Positions 1-7,038 of a stretch of DNA of 64,000 bases are shown here, piece by piece. Source of the DNA: Akkermansiaceae bacterium (GTDB lineage: Bacteria > Verrucomicrobiota > Verrucomicrobiia > Verrucomicrobiales > Akkermansiaceae); NCBI GenBank assembly GCA_018402445.1, contig JAGYIT010000014.1:62001-126000 (forward strand), written 5' to 3'. Both the position numbers and the translations under genes were made by a program. Each line of letters starts with the position of its first letter. Within the stretch, counting starts at the first letter, position 1. The notes under the pieces were generated by a model, which made no database searches, was not told the origin of the DNA, and was given only the letters and a program-made list of their open reading frames with translations.

Positions 1-528
1 GAGTTTATCGGCTAGGGAGTCCAAGCCCGCACCTAGAACCGTCCGTCCGACAACAAGCTCAGCTTCAATATCAGACTTCGCCCAAGTCTTCTCAATATAT
101 CGCGGATCCTTTACTGTGACAGCGTTCGTGCCATACCGAGGAATCACAATGTTACCCGCGTTGTCCGTCCGCTGATGCTGGTCTCCGTCTCTGGTGTGGA
201 TGATCAATGCGGCAAAGGGCAGGCTATGCCCATCCTCCGCAACCAACATCACCTTCCGATTCATCACCTTCGGGACAACGACAAACCAACCAATCAGCCC
301 GACGATAATCAGAAGAGTCATGATGCCTCCGACTGCTGAGGCTGTAAACTTCCGTTCGCCTTTCTTGCGTTCAATCCGCCCAAGGCTGAACCCTGAGACG
401 AAAATACCAATGACGGCTTCAATACCGGCTGCGATCAGGTTGATGAGGGCCACGAATGCCATTGCAACCCCTTCGGCGATGAAACCGAAGAGCGACACGA
501 ACAGACCGATAATTGCGTCGAGTATCAT
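1..528 (-). CDS. Integron-cassette membrane protein, C-terminus outside window
   Basis: Open reading frame on the minus strand starting ATG at 528 and still open at base 1 (176 codons seen). The first ~35 residues are hydrophobic (MILDAIIGLFVSLFGFIAEG), followed by a basic stretch (GRIERKKGERK), a second membrane segment around residues 65-85, then a soluble part that reads like a small beta domain. It starts 13 bases after the predicted start of the fourth integron cassette (541), as expected for a cassette gene. I do not recognise the family; two membrane helices and an extracytoplasmic tail is the most that can be said. It overlaps no other credible frame. Confidence 0.6.
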   Translation of the reverse strand, partial: MILDAIIGLFVSLFGFIAEGVAMAFVALINLIAAGIEAVIGIFVSGFSLGRIERKKGERKFTASAVGGIMTLLIIVGLIGWFVVVPKVMNRKVMLVAEDGHSLPFAALIIHTRDGDQHQRTDNAGNIVIPRYGTNAVTVKDPRYIEKTWAKSDIEAELVVGRTVLGAGLDSLADKL

Positions 529-535
529 TTCTTAG

Positions 536-632
536 ATAGAACGTTTGATGTGCGCCCACCGGCGCGCTTGAAGAGTTATTGAGATGGAATTGAAAAGCTT
601 ATGGCCGGTTGGTGCGTCACGTCTTGTTCTGC
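536..632 (-). other. attC recombination site of the toxin-antitoxin cassette
   Basis: Read on the minus strand: R'' GCAGAAC (632-626), spacer AAGAC, L'' GTGACGC (620-614), a variable middle, L' GCGCAC (555-550), then R' GTTCTAT (542-536). L'' pairs with L' except for one extrahelical A, the strand-marking feature of attC sites. R'' is the exact reverse complement of the start of the same cassette (GTTCTGC at 1158-1152), as expected if the cassette was once a circle. Length 97 bp, within the usual attC range. Confidence 0.75.
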
Positions 633-637
633 TGTCT

Positions 638-895
638 TCATTCTGAGATGAGCTTGTCGTATTCAGAGTGAGGCCCAATCCACAACCAAATCATAGCTCC
701 CTCATGGCGCACTCCCAGAGCACGATATTGGATACCTGCACGAACAGACCAATATCTGCCAACCTTCTTGAAGTGTAGCGAGGGGTGAAACGGGTCAGCC
801 TTCAAAAGCTGAAAATTCTCGTCCGCGACACTTTGGACGCGCAAAGGTAACTTGTCGTAGGCGTTCCAAAACTTCTTGGTAGCGTGATGGATCAC
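638..895 (-). CDS. RelE/ParE-superfamily toxin
   Basis: 85-residue basic protein with the RelE/ParE pattern: an N-terminal helical stretch (residues 1-35), then a beta-sheet core with PSLHFKKVG, YWSVRAGIQYRALGVR and a final strand with a tryptophan and histidine. Members usually cleave mRNA at the ribosome or inhibit gyrase; which applies is not decidable here. It follows the antitoxin gene by 5 bases, and its stop lies just before an attC site, so it is the second gene of a two-gene integron cassette. Such modules are common in sedentary chromosomal integrons, where they may stabilise the array. Confidence 0.8.
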   Translation of the reverse strand: MIHHATKKFWNAYDKLPLRVQSVADENFQLLKADPFHPSLHFKKVGRYWSVRAGIQYRALGVRHEGAMIWLWIGPHSEYDKLISE

Positions 896-900
896 TGGGT

Positions 901-1104
901 TCAGAGGCTACGGGTTCTTCCAGCCACAAATTCCTCGATTCCCTCAGCGGCGAGCTTATCGAGCTTCCCAGCGGAAATGTCGCGCTCGATCTGCGCATCC
1001 CACTCAGCGGCCTCGAACGATGAGAACCATTCGCGGAAGACAGCCAAGTCATCGCGACCCAATTGTTCCACGGCATTTTCTAGCGATGTTACGATTTCAT
1101 TCAT
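901..1104 (-). CDS. Antitoxin of the cassette-borne RelE-type module
   Basis: 67-residue acidic protein, mostly helical, with a tryptophan-rich centre (FREWFSSFEAAEWDAQIERD) like the small antitoxins paired with RelE/ParE toxins in many integron arrays. The start codon at 1104 is 53 bases inside the cassette start at 1157, leaving room for the module's own promoter. The toxin gene begins 5 bases downstream. Assignment rests on size, composition and position beside the toxin; I see no DNA-binding motif. Confidence 0.75.
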   Translation of the reverse strand: MNEIVTSLENAVEQLGRDDLAVFREWFSSFEAAEWDAQIERDISAGKLDKLAAEGIEEFVAGRTRSL

Positions 1105-1151
1105 GGGTCAGTGTAGTGTCTGGATGCTGTGTAATCAACACTGATTTTTTT

Positions 1152-1185
1152 GCAGAACGTCAAAGAGCACGCACCCCTATCAGAT
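1152..1185 (-). other. attC site of cassette 2, R'/L' half (split by an IS)
   Basis: Minus strand: a CTGATAGGGGTGC stem arm (1183-1171), L' GTGCTC (1170-1165), spacer TTTGAC, R' GTTCTGC (1158-1152). The matching half lies at 2827-2860. The same TTTGAC spacer occurs in the attC at 5973-6060. The cassette junction falls between 1158 and 1157. Confidence 0.7.
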
Positions 1186-2557
1186 AGAATGAGAAGGACT
1201 TGAGGCCGCACTAGCGATTCGTAGTCTTACCTTCCCATGAAATCAAAAACTAAAATCACAAGCCAGCAATTCGAAACGTATATCGGCGTCGACCTCGGCG
1301 ATAAGAAACACCATGTCTGCGTCACTGACAAGGATGGAGTCATCATCAAAGAGTGCACCATCGCCAATGACCGCCCCGCCCTCAGGCAGCTTTGCCAGGA
1401 TTATCCGGGTGGCTCCGTCGCTATCGAAGTCGGTGCGCACAGCCCTTGGATCAGCCGTTTTCTGACGGCGCAGGGCATGAAAGTCACCGTGGCCAATGCC
1501 CGCAAGCTGCGCGCCATTTACCAGAACAACCGTAAATGCGATCAGCTCGACGCCCGGATGCTTGCCAAGCTGCTGCGCGCGGATCGTGAGCTCCTCAGCC
1601 CGATCCAACACGGCTCGGAACAAGCGCAGAAAGACCTCCTCGCCATCAAGATCCGCGCCTCCCTAGTCCGGCAGAGAACCGGCATGGTCAACACCCTGCG
1701 CGGCGTCATCAAATCCATGGGCATGCGTATCCCCTCGTCGAGCGCCGAAGCATTTCATGTCAGAGCCAAGGAATTTCTAACAGAACAACCGGAACTCGAA
1801 CCCGCCATCGCCCCCGCATTGAAAGCCCTCGAAACCGTCACCGAACAAATCAAGTTCTACGAAAAATCCATCGAAGACGCCGCCCGGACGCATCATCCCC
1901 AGGCGCTCAAACTCCAGCAAATCCCCTCCATTGGGCCCATCACATCGCTCGCATTTGTCCTGAGCATCGAAGACCCCAAGCGCTTCAAAGATCCCCGCGA
2001 CGTCGGCGCCTACATAGGCCTCGTGCCCCGCAGAGACCAATCTGGAGACACCGACAAACAACTGCCCATCAGCAAAGCCGGCAACAAATACCTCCGCCAG
2101 CTCCTCGTGCAATGCGCGCAATATCTCATCGGCCACTTCGGCCCAGACTGCGCCCTGCGCGACCAGGGACTCAAACTGGTCGCCAGAGGAGGCAAGGCCG
2201 CCAAGAAAAAAGCCACCATCGCTATCGCGCGGAAACTCGCCGTCATGATGATCGCCATGTGGCAAAAAGGCAGCGACTACGAAGCTTTCCCCGAACGCAA
2301 AAAAGACACCCCGGCACCCACATCAAAACCCTCCGGAAAACCTCCGCGCGACCACAAGCCGGAGACCCGGAAAGTTGCCCACAAGAACCCGGAGCTGCGA
2401 CGAGCTACGGATCGGCCCATTCTCGCCCCGGAACCTTGTGGGCAACTTTCCTAACATCGCCCATCCCATTTTCTCAGATGACTTTTGAACAACTCAAATC
2501 GAATTTCGGGAGTGACTGCGGGCCCCCGCTAGCAACCAGCAAGTGCGTCTATCAGAT
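1186..2557 (+). mobile_element. IS110-family insertion sequence inside an attC site
   Basis: The element carries one transposase gene and sits between two copies of CTATCAGAT (1177-1185 and 2549-2557), which I take as probable ends. It lies in the middle of an attC site whose two halves pair with each other. The true right end could be as far as 2826, because 2558-2826 also separates the attC halves. IS110/IS1111 elements lack classical terminal inverted repeats and use a non-coding guide RNA; here the downstream non-coding part (from 2455) is longer than the upstream part (about 50 bases), which fits a guide RNA 3' of the gene. Confidence 0.65.
1237..2454 (+). CDS. IS110-family DEDD transposase
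   Basis: 405 residues. The N-terminal DEDD/RuvC-like half opens with YIGVDLGDKKHHVCVTDKDG (first acidic residue in GVDLG) and contains the conserved CDQLDARMLAKLLRAD segment near residue 105. The C-terminal half carries the IS116/IS110/IS902 domain: IPSIGPITSLAFV, DVGAYIGLVPRRDQSGDT and SKAGNKYLRQLLVQCA. The last ~60 residues are a basic proline-rich tail. It is the only plus-strand gene among minus-strand cassettes. Full length and intact, so the element may be active. Confidence 0.93.
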   Translation: MKSKTKITSQQFETYIGVDLGDKKHHVCVTDKDGVIIKECTIANDRPALRQLCQDYPGGSVAIEVGAHSPWISRFLTAQGMKVTVANARKLRAIYQNNRKCDQLDARMLAKLLRADRELLSPIQHGSEQAQKDLLAIKIRASLVRQRTGMVNTLRGVIKSMGMRIPSSSAEAFHVRAKEFLTEQPELEPAIAPALKALETVTEQIKFYEKSIEDAARTHHPQALKLQQIPSIGPITSLAFVLSIEDPKRFKDPRDVGAYIGLVPRRDQSGDTDKQLPISKAGNKYLRQLLVQCAQYLIGHFGPDCALRDQGLKLVARGGKAAKKKATIAIARKLAVMMIAMWQKGSDYEAFPERKKDTPAPTSKPSGKPPRDHKPETRKVAHKNPELRRATDRPILAPEPCGQLS

Positions 2558-2705
2558 GGCAGCCTCCTGATCCCTTTATGACGACAAACCGGAATCTAAC
2601 GTGCAGCGGAGTCCACGAAAGCGGCTCACCAAAGACTGCGGATGGAAGCAGGATTCCGTTGTTCATACTTAACTCAAAAAACAATCCGAACCCTCGAACC
2701 AAGCC

Positions 2706-3494
2706 TTATGAAAAATTAGTGAAATGAATTTCAATTGACGGTTGACAGTCCTTCTCATGGAAGCGAGGGCGCGTGTCGATCACGGTGTTGAGGTTGGAAT
2801 TACGGAAGATCATGTAAACAGGACGGCTGATAGGGGTTGCTGTGTCTCGACTTGTTATGCCTTGCCCGTTTGGCCTTCGACGCTTGAATACACCAATGGA
2901 AATTCCTACAAGAGCCAGCAGAAATGTTGACGGTTCAGGTATCGCCCCCGCCAGTATCCCTGTATCTGGCGATGACATGTATCCAAATCCCTGAATGAAC
3001 CCGCCGTGAATTCCGAGAAATGGAGTATCTACAGTAATATATCCATAATGAAAACCATCGTCTTCCTCAATTCTGAACCCGAGATAATCTACCCCATTCC
3101 CCCACAATCCCAAACAAACGACGGAATTCCCAAGTAAAGCGCAACTATAGAAAGCCGCACTGCCTGAAAACCAAACGAAGCCATCTATAGGTGAATCAGC
3201 ACCGATATAAAATCCGATGTCTAATGGCGCAAGATAGCCACCTAAATTCGGTGGTGTAGCAGGAATCGCAAACACCTCCACACTTGTGTTCGTTGAAATT
3301 CTAAAAGTATCATCGTGAGCATAGAACTCTATGTCCCATCTGCCATCTGAGTTAAGGTCAAGCCTCTCGGTCGCTGGAAAAAGATCCCCCTGAAATACAG
3401 GAATATTCGGCAGGACTGTGTAGGTGACCGCCCCGGATACTTGGGCGGTCATCAGAAAGCCTGCGGACAAGACTGCAATAAGGCGAGGCATCAT
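2706..3494 (-). CDS. PEP-CTERM sorting-signal protein, tail reads into attC
   Basis: Start at 3494 is chosen because ATGA overlaps the stop of the upstream protease (3493-3491), implying translational coupling. 262 residues: signal peptide (MMPRLIAVLSAGFLMTAQVSG), a beta-rich domain, then a PEP-CTERM signal: PEPSTF, a hydrophobic helix (LLALVGISIGVF) and the basic KRRR. PEP-CTERM proteins normally end there; this one continues for about 45 residues, and that tail is translated from the attC R'' box at 2860-2854 and inserted DNA beyond it. The natural C-terminus was probably at the KRRR cluster. The partner could be an exosortase substrate of the envelope; the function of the domain is unknown. 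Confidence 0.75.
   Translation of the reverse strand: MMPRLIAVLSAGFLMTAQVSGAVTYTVLPNIPVFQGDLFPATERLDLNSDGRWDIEFYAHDDTFRISTNTSVEVFAIPATPPNLGGYLAPLDIGFYIGADSPIDGFVWFSGSAAFYSCALLGNSVVCLGLWGNGVDYLGFRIEEDDGFHYGYITVDTPFLGIHGGFIQGFGYMSSPDTGILAGAIPEPSTFLLALVGISIGVFKRRRPNGQGITSRDTATPISRPVYMIFRNSNLNTVIDTRPRFHEKDCQPSIEIHFTNFS
2827..2860 (-). other. attC site of cassette 2, R''/L'' half
   Basis: Minus strand: R'' GCATAAC (2860-2854), spacer AAGTC, L'' GAGACAC (2848-2842), then stem arm GCAACCCCTATCAG (2840-2827). L'' pairs with the L' GTGCTC at 1170-1165 with one extrahelical A, and the stem arm pairs with 1171-1183. R'' is the exact reverse complement of the cassette's own start (GTTATGC at 5979-5973). 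The half lies inside the PEP-CTERM reading frame. Confidence 0.7.
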
Positions 3495-5899
3495 GGCAGA
3501 CGCTTGACCCTCCAAAACCGGCGCGGCTCGCCTGGGTTATTCGGTACCTCCGCCGAGGTTATCTCCTTGGTCGCAACGTAATCGCCTGACAGCGTCGTCC
3601 ATGATCCCACCGTGAGGTCTAGCGACGTCGCGATCTGATAAGTCGATCCGACAACTGATGGCCATGAAATTGCGTAAAGATCGACACCTATCGCAGAGAC
3701 ATCCAAAACCTTTAATTCTGCTGCGGGATCGGCAACAATACCGCTTAAAAGGAGCGAAAGCTCCTGCGGAGCTGTTGCCCCTGTGTCGTCCTTCAAAGTT
3801 CCCTTGTGAGTAACACGCACCGTGAACTCCTCACCCGCAGTCGGAGAATCGACCAACACCTGCTCAACGTTGTCGCGCTTGTTATCGCCGCTTCTAGTAG
3901 CTGCCGCAGTCGGATTCGTTGGATCAAGCTTCCAAGGATAGTGAGTCGTCGCAGAAGTGGTAAGACGCAAATCGAGGTCGTTGACCAAAGCGCGTGTCGC
4001 ATCGGTGTCCACGTTAAGAGCCTTGGCGGGAACGGTGCCTGCTGGGTCTGTCCACACCGCAGTGACGCGCAGCGGGTGGCCGCCAGCCGCGCGGACAGTG
4101 AACTCCACATAGTCCCCATCCGACAAAACGGTCTGCTTGATGTGCCGCAAAGCTTCACCGCTTAGTTCCTGTGCTGTGAGAAGGTCGGCGGCCTTCTGCG
4201 TATTCATCAGTCCCCACCCGAAGCGGTAGTCAGGGCCGGTCGAGGCTCCAGCCTCGTCAGCAGTGTGAATGGCCAAACCCTTGAGTGTCGCGGCACGAAA
4301 AGGGCGTGTTCCGAAAAGATTGCTCCAATGCTCGCGAAGAAGAGCAAGGGAACCAGTGACTGTCGGAGCAGCCATGCTTGTTCCAGAGTCATTCGTGTAG
4401 CTACCATTGCTGGTCGTGGAGAAGACCTGAACTCCGTTAGCAGCTAAGTCAGGCTTGACTCGGCCATCGTCCGGTGGGCCGACACTCGAAAAGCTCGATA
4501 ACACCACATCACTAGGGCTTGTGTATCCTCCAACAATATCTTCGACAGCACTGACCGTAAGGGCGTTCTTAGCCACTCCACGACCTTCGAGCAAGCCGAA
4601 GCCTCCATTATTGGCGAAGTCGTTGGGACGTGCGAGCGTGGAAACCTGCCATGATGAGCCATTCCAAGCGTAGTAGCCGTTCGCTGGATTCGCACCGGGA
4701 ACGCCCGAACTACCACGTTCATTGCCAGCCGCCCAAACGCTCAGGTAGTCAGGCTCGGCGTAGCCGATGATGTCTGCGGTGCGGGCAAAATCGTCGTAAA
4801 ACCCATACCGAAAATCCTCGGTATTGCTAACGCTGGTGTCTCCCCACCACGCAAGAAAATTCTGACCGCCAACTGGGAGGAATCCCCACCCGCGTTGTAG
4901 GCCGTAACTATGGTTAGAAACACGAACCGGAGTGGTTGCCACGGCTGCTGCCATCTCAGCGAAATCAGAATCGAAGTCATATGCATCAAGCGTTCCCGAT
5001 GGACTCATCCCTTTTGAAAGACCATTGATTCCCTTGGCAATTATTGTGCCGGATACGTGGGTTGGATGATGCTGAACCCCAAAAGGACTGGTGCCATCCT
5101 TGTCAAACACTCGGACACCTCCAGAAGTGAACTCGGTATGTGTCGTGAGAACATCGCCACCGTCCCATATCCCAATTGTCTGCCCGCTGCCGGAAAGGGT
5201 GAGGCCGCTTGATCCGCCGCTTAGCACCTCATCAGTCGAAATGGTGTCCGCAGCAGTGGTATTGTAGGTGATGTTGAAATCTGGAATGCCTTCGGGTGCT
5301 TCGGTCATTGAACCTACCCGCCCGTCCGGTAAAGTCAGTCTTGTATCAATTCCAAGTTGACGAGCCAATGCATCGGCCTTCTGGCGTCCCTCTAGAGTTT
5401 CGGCAGCGAGGCGGACGGCCAAGGCGGCGACAGCCGCCTTCCGCTCTTCCGCCACATCTGTTGTCGATGCAGGAGTGCCGTCCTTCTTCGCCAATGGGGC
5501 AACTATAAACGGTGCAAGCTGCTCCCTGCGCAATTCCATCGCTGCGACGCGGCGCTTCTCTGCCTCCTCAGCATTCCGCTTGCCTTCGGCGATCTCTTCA
5601 GGTGTGAGCTTCCTCGGGATCGGCCCTTTCACAAACGGGTCGCGCCAAAGAAGCATCTCATCGTAGTCCGTAACACCATCACCATCGGTATCAATTGTCT
5701 TGTCACGGTGCTTGAGATCACGGTAAATCGCACACCAAAGATCGTCCCAGCCGTCACCGTCGCCATCGTAAATGATTCGCTTGTCGCCCAGGAGCGTTTC
5801 AACAGCGATGTTCTCGGCCTGTGCGGTATTGAATATGGCGACGGCTGCGAGGGCCGTGATAAATTGTCCCAAGCGGACTCGTGTGTGGTTGCTTTTCAT
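3491..5899 (-). CDS. Secreted subtilisin-like (S8) serine protease
   Basis: 802 residues. A signal peptide (to about residue 28, ending TAQA) is followed by two calcium-binding thrombospondin-3-like repeats (DGDGDGWDD, DTDGDGVTDYDE), a helical lysine/glutamate-rich segment, and the S8 catalytic domain: Asp in TIGIWDGGDV, His in HHPTHVSGTI and Ser in SGTSMAAPTVTGSLAL. A C-terminal proprotein-convertase-like beta domain follows (NDLDLRLT). It starts 79 bases into integron cassette 2 and overlaps the PEP-CTERM gene by four bases, so the pair is one transcript. An intact secreted protease of this size is unusual cargo for a gene cassette. Its substrate cannot be told. Confidence 0.9.
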   Translation of the reverse strand: MKSNHTRVRLGQFITALAAVAIFNTAQAENIAVETLLGDKRIIYDGDGDGWDDLWCAIYRDLKHRDKTIDTDGDGVTDYDEMLLWRDPFVKGPIPRKLTPEEIAEGKRNAEEAEKRRVAAMELRREQLAPFIVAPLAKKDGTPASTTDVAEERKAAVAALAVRLAAETLEGRQKADALARQLGIDTRLTLPDGRVGSMTEAPEGIPDFNITYNTTAADTISTDEVLSGGSSGLTLSGSGQTIGIWDGGDVLTTHTEFTSGGVRVFDKDGTSPFGVQHHPTHVSGTIIAKGINGLSKGMSPSGTLDAYDFDSDFAEMAAAVATTPVRVSNHSYGLQRGWGFLPVGGQNFLAWWGDTSVSNTEDFRYGFYDDFARTADIIGYAEPDYLSVWAAGNERGSSGVPGANPANGYYAWNGSSWQVSTLARPNDFANNGGFGLLEGRGVAKNALTVSAVEDIVGGYTSPSDVVLSSFSSVGPPDDGRVKPDLAANGVQVFSTTSNGSYTNDSGTSMAAPTVTGSLALLREHWSNLFGTRPFRAATLKGLAIHTADEAGASTGPDYRFGWGLMNTQKAADLLTAQELSGEALRHIKQTVLSDGDYVEFTVRAAGGHPLRVTAVWTDPAGTVPAKALNVDTDATRALVNDLDLRLTTSATTHYPWKLDPTNPTAAATRSGDNKRDNVEQVLVDSPTAGEEFTVRVTHKGTLKDDTGATAPQELSLLLSGIVADPAAELKVLDVSAIGVDLYAISWPSVVGSTYQIATSLDLTVGSWTTLSGDYVATKEITSAEVPNNPGEPRRFWRVKRLP

Positions 5900-5972
5900 T
5901 TGGTTGTGTGGATTGGGTCATCAATAACGGCTGCCCAACCGTGGGCGAGTCGGATATGGTGACAATTTCTTG

Positions 5973-6060
5973 GCATAACGTCAAAGGTGACTCACGCGAA
6001 CCCTGATGCTTGATTCATCACACGCTTTCCAGAGCGTTGATGTCCACCGTCTTGTTAGGC
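5973..6060 (-). other. attC recombination site of cassette 1
   Basis: Minus strand: R'' GCCTAAC (6060-6054), spacer AAGAC, L'' GGTGGAC (6048-6042), variable centre, L' GTCACC (5991-5986), spacer TTTGAC, R' GTTATGC (5979-5973). L'' pairs with L' leaving one extrahelical G. R'' is the exact reverse complement of the cassette's first bases (GTTAGGC at 6501-6495). It overlaps the stop codon of the cassette gene, as is typical. 88 bp long. Confidence 0.8.
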
Positions 6061-6432
6061 TTCTTCCATTTGGCGAACTTTCTTGAGGGCTGCTTTGAAT
6101 CTATCCTCATCAAAATCTTCGGTCATAATTGCAGCATCACTTACTGATTCAACCAAATCGGCGGTAGCTATTGCTAATTCTTTGATATTCTTCTCGGTAT
6201 CCTCAATCTCATATAATGTCACTTTCAATTCTTTCATGTTGAAAGCCTTGACTCTATCAATAAATGCGATAAGTAATCCCATGAAGATAGAAAGCGATAT
6301 TAAAATAATGAAAGAACACTCTGATATTGATTGGTCTTTCAAGAGTTTTGTCGATCCCAATATTCCACTCAAAGCAAAGATAGTTGCGATAATGACTTTC
6401 ACTAGCTTGCCGTTCGTGTTTGGTGGCATGGT
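6055..6432 (-). CDS. Small two-helix membrane protein of integron cassette 1
   Basis: 125 residues when started at the ATG at 6432. The longer in-frame extension to 6573 would begin upstream of the cassette boundary at 6500 and is therefore unlikely. Two membrane helices (about residues 10-30 and 42-60) precede a charged, helical cytoplasmic tail rich in Glu/Asp/Lys (TLYEIEDTEKNIKELAI, FDEDRFKAALKKVRQMEEA) that could form a coiled coil. Base composition is more AT-rich than the flanking chromosome, as usual for cassettes. Its TAA stop overlaps the attC R'' box. No family recognised. Confidence 0.6.
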   Translation of the reverse strand, partial: TMPPNTNGKLVKVIIATIFALSGILGSTKLLKDQSISECSFIILISLSIFMGLLIAFIDRVKAFNMKELKVTLYEIEDTEKNIKELAIATADLVESVSDAAIMTEDFDEDRFKAALKKVRQMEEA

Positions 6433-6494
6433 GTTGATGTTTGGAGTGATGATGCTGACATTACCCTTCGTGTTGGTAAAGGATTTGATTTTTA

Positions 6495-6682
6495 GCCTAA
6501 CAGTGGTATTAAGTAGCGTGCGGCATTTGCTCTGTAACAGCCGCGTGCGGTTCAACCGGGACAAATACGGCACGGAAGGATACTTCTCTGCGATTTACGT
6601 TCATTGAGCGGTTTTTATGACAGCCATGGAGGAACTGCCAAGCAAGAAACGTGGAATATGGTCTGGGAAACGGACTTTCGGG
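6495..6682 (-). other. Candidate attI region of an inverse integron
   Basis: 188 bases between the end of the integrase remnant (6683) and the first cassette. On the minus strand it ends in CACTGTTAGGC, whose GTTAGGC core (6501-6495) is the junction at which cassette 1 begins. No paired R''/L''/L' set is visible upstream of the core, so it resembles a simple attI site rather than attC. In inverse integrons attI lies 3' of intI, as here. Confidence 0.5.
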
Positions 6683-6892
6683 TCAGGGAAGATCGAGAGG
6701 GCTGGGACCGCCTGCACCAGGCCTTTTCATCACATGCAGGTAGATCATCGTGGTTTCGACACTGGCGTGTCCCATGAGGGTTTGCACGGTGCGGAGGTCT
6801 GTGCCGGATTCAAGCAGGTGTGTGGCGAATGAATGCCGTAGCGTGTGGCAAGTGGCGCGTTTCGGAACCCCGGCCTTGCGGACCGCATCCAT
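6683..6892 (-). pseudogene. intI: Integron integrase (IntI) C-terminal remnant
   Basis: 69 residues, against about 320-340 for a complete integrase. The piece carries the C-terminal catalytic box of tyrosine recombinases ([34 protein letters not shown], with the nucleophilic Tyr in MIYLHV). The ending [11 protein letters not shown] resembles the RPG-G-SPLD ending typical of integron integrases rather than XerC/XerD. The frame stays open upstream to about 6955, where a TAA stops it, and that stretch has no integrase features, so at least 75% of the protein is missing. It points the same way as the cassettes. The enzyme must be inactive. Confidence 0.75.
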
Positions 6893-7038
6893 GTCATTCG
6901 GTTTAGGTGCTTCTTCGCAACATTTTCCCGTTATTCGAGTCCCCGCTACTTCACATTATCAATTTCGGCACGTATCGGCTTTGGGCTCCCGCCGCCGGGA
7001 TCTCATCCTCCAGATCCGCACGCTGGCCGCCGAAAAAG

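Noticed and set aside
2594..2673. GTTAGAT (2600-2594) and GTTAAGT (2673-2667) as further attC cores
   Set aside because: No matching R'' or L boxes were found, and they lie in the DNA that separates the two halves of a convincing attC.
6683..6892. XerC/XerD or phage integrase fragment
   Set aside because: The RPG-G-SPLD ending and the adjacent attC array fit IntI specifically.
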